The notes below the pieces were generated by a model. It saw only the letters and a program-made list of their open reading frames with translations, did not search any database and was not told the origin of the DNA. A stretch of DNA of 64,000 nt, taken from positions 1 through 64,000 of the forward strand of contig JAKACW010000003.1 in the NCBI GenBank assembly GCA_021821045.1, in the 5' to 3' direction. Of this stretch, positions 53,865 through 62,228 are shown piece by piece. Numbering within the stretch: the stretch's first letter is position 1; the number at the start of each line of letters is the position of its first letter. The position numbers and the translations under genes are program-made. The stretch comes from Pseudomonadota bacterium. GTDB taxonomy: Bacteria; Pseudomonadota; Gammaproteobacteria; JAADHS01.

Positions 53865-54287
53865 ATGCGCAAGAGCATAGGCATCCTAGTTCTCGCAGCG
53901 CTGCTCCTTCAGAGTAGCGGCTGCGGCACGCTGATCTATCCAGAACGGCGCGGCCAAAACGGGGGGCAAATCGACCCCGCCGTGGCCATTTTGAACGGTG
54001 TGGGTGTAATCGTTTTCGTGATCCCCGGCCTGATCGCCTTCGCGGTCGACTTCGCCACCGGCGCGATTTATCTACCGCCTGGCAAGGGCGGCAAACACAG
54101 CGCCGTCGAGCAGGATGCTCGGGTCGTCATTGCGGATGAGGGACGCCTAACGGTAAAAGGCATCGAAAATATTGTCGCGCGGGAAACGGGCTACTACGGC
54201 GTGATGGAACACCAAAATCTGCGCGCCAAGCAAATCGCGAGTCTTGACGAGGCCCGCGCGTCGATCCAATCACCGATCGCGGAATAA
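53865..54287 (+). CDS. Small lipoprotein at the end of the motor operon
   Basis: Protein of 140 residues with signal MRKSIGILVLAALLLQSSGC (lipobox QSSGC). After it comes GTLIYPERRGQNGGQIDPAV, a hydrophobic stretch (VGVIVFVIPGLIAFAVDFAT) and a polar tail. This composition recurs in uncharacterised gammaproteobacterial lipoproteins; function unknown. ATG 53865 has GAGG upstream and puts the signal peptide at the N-terminus; the frame is open 12 codons further up. The last codons and the TAA at 54285-54287 lie inside a REP-like hairpin arm. Confidence 0.7.
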   Translation: MRKSIGILVLAALLLQSSGCGTLIYPERRGQNGGQIDPAVAILNGVGVIVFVIPGLIAFAVDFATGAIYLPPGKGGKHSAVEQDARVVIADEGRLTVKGIENIVARETGYYGVMEHQNLRAKQIASLDEARASIQSPIAE

Positions 54288-54396
54288 TCCGCTCCCACAA
54301 AAAACCGGTCGCGCGCACTGTGGGAGCGGATTATTCCGCGATTCTTCTCCCGACTTGGCGCCTTCGCTCAGTCAATTGCGGAATGATCTGCCCCAC
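54275..54396. repeat. Three REP-like units, including a perfect 23-bp hairpin
   Basis: Unit 1 at 54276-54298 and unit 2 at 54320-54342 are exact reverse complements (23 of 23) around a 21-nt loop; unit 2 is GTGGGAGCGG, then ATTATTCCGCGAT. Unit 3 at 54374-54396 is inverted again (AATTGCGG...CCCCAC). The spacer between units 2 and 3 starts CTTC and ends AGTC, as in the pair at 42557-42617. The strong hairpin overlaps the operon's last stop codon and is likely to end or protect the transcript. Confidence 0.85.
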
Positions 54397-54429
54397 ATCC
54401 TTCAGCGCAGTCCATTGGCTGCGACGGTG

Positions 54430-55698
54430 CTACCGCGATGACCCCGCATAAACCTCCGTCAGCACCTGCCCTATAACCGCCGCACCGATTCGCAACTCAT
54501 CTTCCGTCGCCGTCAAACTGATGCGCAAGCACTGGCGCTTGTGCGGCCACTCTTCCTTGAGCCCGGGGAAGAACGGCGCCCCCGGCACGACGAAGACATG
54601 ATGGGCCTTGATGCGCTGATACAACTCTTGATCCGTAATGGGAAGCTGATCCAGCCACAGCCAGGCGAAAATCGCGCCCTCGGCTTCGTGCAGAAACCAG
54701 GGCAGATCCGCCGGCAGGTGCTCCTCGAAGGCGGCCGTGAGCAGCTCGGCCTTGCGTCGATAGAACGGATTGATGACCGTCTGCGACAGGCGCAGCAAAT
54801 CGCCGGACCGAATGGCTTCGGCCGCCAGCGCCTGACCAAAGCGCGATGAATGAATCGCCGCGTTGGTTTGAAAACTCTCCAGCGCCTCGATGTATGGCGC
54901 GGCACCGATGGCAATGCCCACGCGCTCTCCCGGCAACCCCGCCTTGGAGAGACTCATGCAGTGAATCACGTTCGGCGCATAAATCGGCGTCATATCGGTA
55001 TAGACCAGATCGGGAAACGGCGCGGCATAGGCAGAATCGATGAACACCGGCACTTCTTCGCTGGCGGCCACCTGTACGATGGCGCGCACTTCATCGTCGG
55101 TGAGCACGTTTCCGGTGGGGTTGGCCGGGCGCGAGAACAACACGGCGCCGATGGTGTCGTCGACCTTCAGACTGTCGAAATCCGGGCGGTACTTGAACCG
55201 GTGGGGCCCGGTAACATCGATGTTCGGCTTGAGCGCCAACAGCGACTCTTCCGTCAGGGCGACGCCGCCGTAGCCGGTGTAATCGGGACTGAGCGGCAGC
55301 AAAATCTTGCGCAACCGACCGTGGGGATCGTAGCCGCCGAAGGTGTTGGCCGCATAAAAGTAGAGCGCCTGACTGCCGGGGGTAATCAGAACGTTCTCGG
55401 CGGAAATGCCCCATTTATAGGTTGAGTTGAAAAACTCCACCACCGCATCGATCAGCGGTCCATAACCTTGACTCGCGCCGTAACGCCCCACCACCTCGCC
55501 AAAATCCTTACTCGCCAGAAGCTTGGCTGTGTACTGCCGCCACATCGCCTCCACTTCAGGAAGAATGAGCGGATTGCCCGGGCTGAGGTTGACCCACTGG
55601 CCACCCGAACGCATGGTTTCGATGATGTCCTTCATGATGGCGCGAACGCCGGTCAACTGGGACATTTTGTGGCCGAAGCGGCTTAGATGGGGCTGCAC
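54430..55698 (-). CDS. avtA: Valine--pyruvate aminotransferase
   Basis: PLP-dependent class I/II aminotransferase for valine/alanine interconversion. The GTG start at 55698, with GGAG eight bases upstream, gives 422 residues, close to E. coli AvtA (417), and begins VQPHLSRFGHKMSQLTGVRA, which aligns with the AvtA N-terminus. The PLP-lysine is in CMSLSKAGLPGERVG near residue 250; SRPANPTGNVLTDDE and the C-terminal FFPGLKEEWPHKRQCLRI are AvtA-specific landmarks. The frame is open further upstream through repeat sequence, which I exclude. Confidence 0.92.
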   Translation of the reverse strand: MQPHLSRFGHKMSQLTGVRAIMKDIIETMRSGGQWVNLSPGNPLILPEVEAMWRQYTAKLLASKDFGEVVGRYGASQGYGPLIDAVVEFFNSTYKWGISAENVLITPGSQALYFYAANTFGGYDPHGRLRKILLPLSPDYTGYGGVALTEESLLALKPNIDVTGPHRFKYRPDFDSLKVDDTIGAVLFSRPANPTGNVLTDDEVRAIVQVAASEEVPVFIDSAYAAPFPDLVYTDMTPIYAPNVIHCMSLSKAGLPGERVGIAIGAAPYIEALESFQTNAAIHSSRFGQALAAEAIRSGDLLRLSQTVINPFYRRKAELLTAAFEEHLPADLPWFLHEAEGAIFAWLWLDQLPITDQELYQRIKAHHVFVVPGAPFFPGLKEEWPHKRQCLRISLTATEDELRIGAAVIGQVLTEVYAGSSR

Positions 55699-55774
55699 GT
55701 CGATAACTCCGGAAATCGTCTTAGAACAACTGGGACGTTCATTGTATGCGAGACACCCCCGGCCGGCAAAACCG

Positions 55775-55829
55775 GGGGTCATGCCTCTGATATCAGAGGC
55801 CTGACCCCGAATATTCGAGGCCTGACCCC
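55775..55829. repeat. Palindrome and direct-repeat cluster between avtA and the CBS gene
   Basis: 55775-55808 is an inverted repeat centred on GCCTCTGATATCAGAGGC (18-bp perfect palindrome), flanked by GGGGTCA and TGACCCC with one mismatched pair. GAGGCCTGACCCC occurs at 55796-55808 and again at 55817-55829, a 21-bp period, with GAATATTC between. The whole lies in the 138 bp between two minus-strand genes. It is unlike the REP units elsewhere in the window. Confidence 0.8.
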
Positions 55830-55836
55830 CAACGGT

Positions 55837-56259
55837 TCATTGTTCGTCGGGGCGCTTGATTTCCAGCAACAGCCGTAGAATGTCGCGCCAGGTCACAATG
55901 CCCCGGACGTGGTCGTTTTCGTCCACCACCGGCAGGCACGATACCCGCTTGTCGATGAAGACTTTGCAGGCATCGAGCACGTGCATCTGCGGCTCGGCCT
56001 TGATGAGGGCGCGGCTCATGATCTGATGGGCGCGCCGGTTGAGCAGTTGGGTATCGCGGGCGTGCTCGGACAACGTGCCAATGAACGGACTGAGCGCCTT
56101 GAAGACATCGCGGTCGGAGATGACGCCGACCAGTTTGCCTTTCTCCGTCACCAGCAGATGGTGAAACCGATGCTGCTCAAAAAGGTCGCGAATACGGCGC
56201 AGAGGCGTATCCATGTCGACGGTGACGACTCGGCTTGTCATGACTTGCTCGACGATCAC
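55837..56259 (-). CDS. CBS-domain protein
   Basis: A tandem CBS pair (Bateman module) and nothing else, 140 residues: EQVMTSRVVTVDMDTPLRRI, then FHHLLVTEKGKLVGVISDRD, and AHQIMSRALIKAEPQMHVLD, then SCLPVVDENDHVRGIVTWRD. Such modules bind adenosine nucleotides and regulate a partner. The GTG at 56259 has GGAGG five bases upstream and is preferred over a TTG 15 bp earlier. Its start lies inside the 3' end of the upstream hydrolase frame. Confidence 0.9.
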   Translation of the reverse strand: MIVEQVMTSRVVTVDMDTPLRRIRDLFEQHRFHHLLVTEKGKLVGVISDRDVFKALSPFIGTLSEHARDTQLLNRRAHQIMSRALIKAEPQMHVLDACKVFIDKRVSCLPVVDENDHVRGIVTWRDILRLLLEIKRPDEQ

Positions 56260-58990
56260 GGGCACCTCCGGCAACAGGCAAATTAGCGGCCTGCCTCAAA
56301 GGATAGCCATTTTTTCGCGCCACGGCGAAGCCAAGCACGATTAAGACCGCCTCCAACCACAACACCCCGCCCCCGCCGCGCTTGGCCTTCCCGTCGTCGG
56401 ACGCTGCCGCCAGATCGCTCGCCAAAGTGGGCGCCGGCGGCCGCACTGCCGCATCCCCAGCGAACGCGAGCCAGTCATACGCTTCGATTACTGTGCTCTG
56501 CGCAGCGGCGCGCTGGGGCGTACCCGGAACACCGGCCGGACACAGGGTCCCGACGCACAACCCAAGATCCAATGCGTGCTCGGCGCCGGCAATGATTGTG
56601 ACGTTGCTGTCGGCGCCACAACGATAGCTCACTCGGTCGCCGACGACGCCGGACCGCCGCGCGCCGCCGTCGATGGCGTTGCACAACGCCACGGACTGAC
56701 CATATGGCACAAGCGAATCCGCCGCCCCGTGGACCACGTTTATCGGCACATCGATGCTGCGTACCTGGTGCAGGAAGGCGTTCTCGCGTAGGAAATCCCC
56801 GATGTCGCGTCGCAGACAAGCTAAGAGTTGCGGCGGGGCGGCAGCCGGATCGACCGTCGCCAGGTCGACGCCCGCGGTGGCTGCGCACCGTGTCATGTAT
56901 AACGGCGGTCGCGCCAGATCCACCGCCGTGAGATCGAACACCGCTTCGGGTATGGCCGCCGCGAGATCCAACGCCGGATTGTTAAAGTCAATCGCCGCAA
57001 TGGACACTTGATCGAGCCGCACGTCACCGCCTGGGAGCTGGGCGCCAAAAAAACTCGAAAGCGCCCTGATGCCAAATTCCTGAAATGCTGCGTAGCGTCC
57101 TCCCACTGGAATCGCGCCGTCGAGAAACTCCAGCACATCCAGCGGCGGATAGAACAACAGTGCGCGTTCGACATCGGCGGGCTTATGCGTCGCAAGCCAG
57201 GTTGCCAAATGCGCGCCCGCCGATTGACCGAACAGCGCAACCGGTCCCAATGCGGCTCCGAAAGCCGGGCCATTGGTTTGAACCCATTGCAGCGCATCCT
57301 CGACATCCTCTGTTACCTCGGCCCATGTGGCCTGGTTGCACTCGGCGTTACCATCCCCACCGCCCACCAGCCGATAAAACGGCGCGAAGACCACAAATCC
57401 GCGTTCCGTAAAGTGCGCGATCGTTGCTTCGAGCCCGAGGAACGAGAAGCCACGATTGCGCCATGTACCGCCATGAATGGCGAGCAGCGGCTGCAGATTG
57501 CGCGCGACGATGTCCTTCTTAAAAACGCGCATTTCCAATTGGCACGAGCCGACGCCCGGCCGGGGCGTGTCAATGGTTTTGAAAGCCACCTGCTTCACAT
57601 AAGGCTGATGCGCGTCACTAATGCCGACCACGCCGATATCGAGACGATTGCTCAATTGCGTCGTCCACGGACGACTCGGAACGCCAGACAGAGGATCATT
57701 GGGCTGGTTCAATTGCGGAATCCATGCCGCGGCATTGCCCAGCGTCGACTCTGCATCCGGTCCAAGTCGAGCGGCACAGAATTCCAAATCGCTGGTCGGG
57801 CGAAACGCGACTTCCTGACTGCACAGTGCATCACTGTAATACGGGCCGCCGAGATCCGTCTCCACGTCGGCGACGATGCATGCCGTGCCGCTGGCACGAT
57901 AAAGCGGCACGCGGGGCAAATCACGGCCGAAAGTGCCACGCACGCCATCGCAACCTAACTCCACCACCAGAGCCGCAACGAGCGCTTTCCGCTCCGCCGA
58001 CTCCGACGCCAGCAGTTGCAGCAGCATTTCGCCGCCCTTTGTGTATAAGAGATCGACGAGCCGCCGCGGTATGCCGAGTTCCTCCAGCAACGCTCGCGCC
58101 AAAACAGCATCGGCGGGGTCACTCACCAGCGGATAGGCGGTTTGGCCGTTGAACGGAGTCACCGACTCGTCCCTGCTGCCAGCGGCATCGAGTCCGTCAA
58201 GGCGGAAGTTCAGTATCTGAATACGTCGCGCAATGTTTTCCGCGCCCGATCGTCGCAAACTGTCCAAAAGGTAGCGCTGAAAAGCATTGATCACACCATC
58301 TGTCAGCGACACACCGCCGAACTTAGGCGTCACGCTGCCGGCTCCGAAAGCAACGTCGCCAACGATGTCGGCGCGCTTATCGAGCACCAGCGCGACGTCA
58401 GTCACGTCGAACTGCGGTGTGACGCTCGCATCGAGGGCGAACGCGAATTTGAACGGCAACGCAACATCGAGGGTACCGCTGTCGGTTCCGATTTTTTCGC
58501 AGTTACCTGCAAACGGCACCGCCTGACCCCAAATGACGCGGGCGGGCGCCTGAGTGTGCAACGCCCCCGTCAACGAGAAGGCGATACGCATCGCCTGAAT
58601 GTTGTCCAGATTCAACTCAACCTGGGACGTCGGGTCCAAGGTCACATGAGCGACGGTCGCATCGGTTTCGATCTGCTTGGGCAAGGGCACGGCGCAGAAC
58701 GTCGCCAATTGTTCGCGATAGGCGGGCACGTCCACGCTGCCGATTAGCGCGCCTTCTTGCACGTCGAATCCAAGATCCTCCAATTGACGACGCAGCACTT
58801 GAGCCAAACGCTGCTCCACAGGCGCCGCCGGGTCGATCGGCACGGCGGGATCGGCTTGCTGAATGGCCGAGAATGGAATCACCACGGGCGCGGCGGCAGC
58901 GCACAGCACAACAACCGACAGAGCAATTGCGACAAGCAATCGAAGGGCGACGAAATTCCTTTTTGTCACACTAAAAACCATATCGACCAT
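56177..58990 (-). CDS. Secreted alpha/beta hydrolase with GlyGly-CTERM-like tail
   Basis: Large protein of 937 residues. A signal peptide (ALRLLVAIALSVVVLCAAAA) is followed by about 480 unrecognised residues with a beta-rich character. An esterase/lipase-type alpha/beta hydrolase follows (about 495-850): oxyanion-hole LLAIHGGTWRNRGF, nucleophile elbow ALFGQSAGAHLATWLA, and NVVHGAADSLVPYG carrying the likely acidic residue, then a His in AGAEHALDLG. Near the end KRGGGGVLWLEAVLIVLGFAVARKNG resembles a GlyGly-CTERM sorting signal (Gly run, helix, basic residues). Unusually, 36 further residues rich in Arg/His/Ser follow and the frame overlaps the CBS gene by 83 bp; a one-base change in the A6 run at 56310-56315 would end the protein five codons later. 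Substrate unknown. Confidence 0.78.
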   Translation of the reverse strand: MVDMVFSVTKRNFVALRLLVAIALSVVVLCAAAAPVVIPFSAIQQADPAVPIDPAAPVEQRLAQVLRRQLEDLGFDVQEGALIGSVDVPAYREQLATFCAVPLPKQIETDATVAHVTLDPTSQVELNLDNIQAMRIAFSLTGALHTQAPARVIWGQAVPFAGNCEKIGTDSGTLDVALPFKFAFALDASVTPQFDVTDVALVLDKRADIVGDVAFGAGSVTPKFGGVSLTDGVINAFQRYLLDSLRRSGAENIARRIQILNFRLDGLDAAGSRDESVTPFNGQTAYPLVSDPADAVLARALLEELGIPRRLVDLLYTKGGEMLLQLLASESAERKALVAALVVELGCDGVRGTFGRDLPRVPLYRASGTACIVADVETDLGGPYYSDALCSQEVAFRPTSDLEFCAARLGPDAESTLGNAAAWIPQLNQPNDPLSGVPSRPWTTQLSNRLDIGVVGISDAHQPYVKQVAFKTIDTPRPGVGSCQLEMRVFKKDIVARNLQPLLAIHGGTWRNRGFSFLGLEATIAHFTERGFVVFAPFYRLVGGGDGNAECNQATWAEVTEDVEDALQWVQTNGPAFGAALGPVALFGQSAGAHLATWLATHKPADVERALLFYPPLDVLEFLDGAIPVGGRYAAFQEFGIRALSSFFGAQLPGGDVRLDQVSIAAIDFNNPALDLAAAIPEAVFDLTAVDLARPPLYMTRCAATAGVDLATVDPAAAPPQLLACLRRDIGDFLRENAFLHQVRSIDVPINVVHGAADSLVPYGQSVALCNAIDGGARRSGVVGDRVSYRCGADSNVTIIAGAEHALDLGLCVGTLCPAGVPGTPQRAAAQSTVIEAYDWLAFAGDAAVRPPAPTLASDLAAASDDGKAKRGGGGVLWLEAVLIVLGFAVARKNGYPLRQAANLPVAGGARDRRASHDKPSRHRRHGYASAPYSRPF

Positions 58991-59234
58991 GCTACGACTT
59001 CGACGCACACAAACATAATAAGGGCCGCCCCTCTACGGCATAGCCAGCCCGCGCGACGACGCAAATTCCACATACTGAGTTTGATCTCCAACGCGTTTCA
59101 CTTAACTCGCGAACACCTGTTGCCGTTCCAGGTATTAGCGAATATCCTTAGGGACACCGCCCAACGTCTTGAAGCATCGCGCAAGCCGTCTCCGTGGCGC
59201 AATCGGATCACACCCGCAGCGCAGGGAACCCGTG

Positions 59235-62138
59235 ATGACCGACGGCAAACCCATAACCAGCAATCCCGCGGAACGCCTGCGACCGACAATTGCCGCCCTT
59301 CTTGCCGCGCCGGTGGTGGCCGTCGCCGTTCTGGCCATGCTCGGCTGGCTGTTGCGCATTCCGTGGATGGTGCAAATCATCCCCGGCTCCACGGCCATGG
59401 TTTTTTTAAACGCGCTTTGTCTGTTGCTGCTCGGAGCGGCTCTGATTCTGGCCACCGTTCCACTGCGCTGGTGTAAATCCGCTCAAACCGTCATCGGCAT
59501 CGGCGTGGCGCTTATCGGCGTGACGGTCATGGTTCAGTACCGTTTCGACCTGGCGCTGCCACTGGATCTGGCCGAAATACATAGCTGGCTCAACGGCAAC
59601 CCCGGACGCATGGCGCCCAACACGGCCCTGGCCCATACGCTTGCGGGCCTAACAGTGCTACTCACCACGTTCGCGCGGCCCGGCCTGCGCGCCGTGCCGG
59701 CAATCATCGGCGCGTTCTCCGTAGTAACGCTCGGCGTCACCGGTCTCATCGGCTATCGAGTGCGACCGGAGCTGTTGTACGGCTGGCATCTTGAAACGCG
59801 CATGGCTTTGCACACTGCGGCCGCATTCGTCCTGCTCGGTATCGGTTTCGCGGTCGCCGTGTACCGAAATCAGCGGCTCTCCGCACTCTTTCATCAACGC
59901 GAGGACTGGCGGGTGGGCTTGCTCGCCGCCGGCCTAATGATCACGGTCGGATTGGTCAGCGGCCTGGTAACGTTTAGTCTGCTGCAGCGACAGACCGAGT
60001 CGGTGCTGCAGAACAGCATGCAACTCTCCTTTGAGAGCCGTCATGATTTGCTGGCGACGGAAATTCCGATTTTTCTCGAAGCGACTCGCGATTTTGCGGA
60101 ACGACCGGGGATTCAACGTGAACTCATGCAATTGCAGGCAACACCGGGAAATCGCTCGGCCTTGATGTTCATCGAGCACGAGCTTGTGCGCCACACAGAC
60201 TCCGGTTCGGCCAGTGGAAAAATATATGACGCCAGCGAGCGCCTCTTGGCAAGTGTCGGTCCCGTCCCCGCGCGGACCGTTGAGATACCCTTGCCGACAG
60301 CGCCGGGCGCGACGCTCATTTGGGACGGACAAGCGGTTTACTTGCACACCATGGCGGTGATCCGGATGAAGGGTGTCACTCTCGGACGTGTCGAAATTGA
60401 ATACGGCATGCCCGACGTGACGCGCATGATCAGCCACGCGGACGAAACTCACCAATCCAGCGAAATACAATTGTGCGCGCTGCACCAGGACGCAATTCGC
60501 TGCCTCCCGACGCGACACACGCCGCAGCTCACTGAACTCCCCGCCGCCACGCGAACCGGGCCCACCATCATCGCCCGCGCAGTTGCGGGCCAGCGGGGGC
60601 TCGGTTTCAAAACCGATTATCGCGGTGAGCGGGTCATCGCCGCCTATGGTCCGGTGGGTGAAACCGGCCTCGGCATGGTACTCCAAATCGACGTCGCCGA
60701 AATATATGGACCGCTGCGCGCTCAGCTTGAACTGGCGTTGCTGATAACCGCGCTGATCATTGGGGCGGGAATGATCTTACTGCGGGCCCGACTCGTTCCG
60801 CTGGTGCGGCGCCTGGCGCTCTCCGAAAGGCGCTTCCGCGGACTGCTCGAAGCCGCGCCCGACGCCATGTTGGTCGCGAACCTGGACGGGCGCATCGTTT
60901 GGGCCAATCGGCAGAGCGAGCGGCTCTTCGGATACTCGCTCGCCGAACTCATCGGCCAGCCCGTTGAACTGCTCGTTCCGGAAAACTTGCGCGACAAACA
61001 CATGCTGCAGCGTCAACACTATGCGGACCAGCCCCACGTTCGGGACGTCGGCACACCGCTCGAACTTCGCGGACGACGCAAGGACGGCAGCGAGTTTCCC
61101 GCCGAGATCGGCTTGAGTCCGCAGGACACCGAGGACGGCATACGCATCATAGGCACGGTGCGCGACATTAGTGAACGCCAGCGCGCCATCCAAGCGCTGC
61201 GCGACAGCGAGCAGCGCTGGCAGTTTGCCTTGGAAGGCGCCCGCGACGGCGTGTGGGACTGGGACCTCACCACCAACGCGGTCTTCTTCTCGCGCCAGTG
61301 GAAGACGATGCTCGGCTACGCGGATAACGAGATCGCCCACTCGCTGGAGGAATGGGACAAGCGCGTCCATCCCGACGACAAAGCCCGCGCCTATGCCGAT
61401 ATCCAAAAGCATCTCGATGGCAAGACGGAGCAGTACGAAAACGAGCACCGTTTGCTGTGCAAGGACGGCACCTACAAATGGATACTTGATCGAGGCATGG
61501 TTGTCAGCCGCGATGCCAATGGTAAGCCGACACGGTTGATCGGCACGCACACGGACATCACCGAGCGCAAGCAAAGCGAGGAAACCATCCGCGAAATGTC
61601 TCTGGCGGACGAACTCACCGGTCTGCGCAATCGGCGCGGTTTCATGGTGCTGGGGGAGTCGCAGCTCAACCTGGCGCGCCGCATGGACCGCGTCGCTGTG
61701 CTGTACTTCGCCGACGTCGACGGACTGAAACGGATCAATGACGAACTCGGACATGTCGAAGGCGATCAGGCGCTGAGGGATTTCGCTGACATTCTGCGCA
61801 CGACGTTTCGTGAGACCGACCTGATCGCGCGCCTGGGCGGTGACGAATTCGTGGTGCTCGCGCTGGAGGCGCCGGGCATCGACGCGAGCGGTTCAACGGT
61901 TCGACTGGAAGAGAATTTGCAGCAGTTCAATGACACCAAACAGCGGCCGTTCCAGTTGGAGGCGAGTATCGGTATGGCCTTGCACGGCCCGGAGATCCAA
62001 GAAACATTGACGGAACTGCTGAGGCGGGCGGATGCGGGCATGTACGAAGTGAAAATTCGTCGCCGCGCGGCGCGTACGCAAGCACGCGCCAAATCTCGCT
62101 CGTCCGACGGAGAACCCGTCAAAAAGCTGTATGAATAA
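59235..62138 (+). CDS. Membrane PAS-PAS-GGDEF diguanylate cyclase
   Basis: Sensor enzyme of 967 residues making c-di-GMP. About seven hydrophobic segments fill the first 250 residues (e.g. IAALLAAPVVAVAVLAMLGW and FLNALCLLLLGAALILA). A periplasmic region of about 240 residues follows, ending in a helix LALLITALIIGAGMILL. Two PAS domains follow (about 535-655 and 665-785, the second with WDLTTNAVFFSRQWKTMLGY). The GGDEF domain has the catalytic RLGGDEFVVL near residue 868 and an intact RxxD inhibition site five residues before it (RETD). No EAL domain. AGGGA precedes ATG 59235. The intact active site implies it is a working cyclase with product feedback. Confidence 0.92.
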   Translation: MTDGKPITSNPAERLRPTIAALLAAPVVAVAVLAMLGWLLRIPWMVQIIPGSTAMVFLNALCLLLLGAALILATVPLRWCKSAQTVIGIGVALIGVTVMVQYRFDLALPLDLAEIHSWLNGNPGRMAPNTALAHTLAGLTVLLTTFARPGLRAVPAIIGAFSVVTLGVTGLIGYRVRPELLYGWHLETRMALHTAAAFVLLGIGFAVAVYRNQRLSALFHQREDWRVGLLAAGLMITVGLVSGLVTFSLLQRQTESVLQNSMQLSFESRHDLLATEIPIFLEATRDFAERPGIQRELMQLQATPGNRSALMFIEHELVRHTDSGSASGKIYDASERLLASVGPVPARTVEIPLPTAPGATLIWDGQAVYLHTMAVIRMKGVTLGRVEIEYGMPDVTRMISHADETHQSSEIQLCALHQDAIRCLPTRHTPQLTELPAATRTGPTIIARAVAGQRGLGFKTDYRGERVIAAYGPVGETGLGMVLQIDVAEIYGPLRAQLELALLITALIIGAGMILLRARLVPLVRRLALSERRFRGLLEAAPDAMLVANLDGRIVWANRQSERLFGYSLAELIGQPVELLVPENLRDKHMLQRQHYADQPHVRDVGTPLELRGRRKDGSEFPAEIGLSPQDTEDGIRIIGTVRDISERQRAIQALRDSEQRWQFALEGARDGVWDWDLTTNAVFFSRQWKTMLGYADNEIAHSLEEWDKRVHPDDKARAYADIQKHLDGKTEQYENEHRLLCKDGTYKWILDRGMVVSRDANGKPTRLIGTHTDITERKQSEETIREMSLADELTGLRNRRGFMVLGESQLNLARRMDRVAVLYFADVDGLKRINDELGHVEGDQALRDFADILRTTFRETDLIARLGGDEFVVLALEAPGIDASGSTVRLEENLQQFNDTKQRPFQLEASIGMALHGPEIQETLTELLRRADAGMYEVKIRRRAARTQARAKSRSSDGEPVKKLYE

Positions 62139-62228
62139 GCAGGCGATTTCCTCAGGGATTTCCTAAGATACTTGTTTGCAGCGCCATTCCCCTTGTAACT
62201 CCGAACCAAACATTGCACAGTAGCCGCC

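Noticed and set aside
55775-55829. CRISPR-like array
   Set aside because: Repeat units are palindromes and a 21-bp direct repeat, too short and too few, with no spacers and no cas genes.
60777-61754. 325-codon minus-strand frame inside the GGDEF gene
   Set aside because: Shadow of the PAS-GGDEF coding strand.
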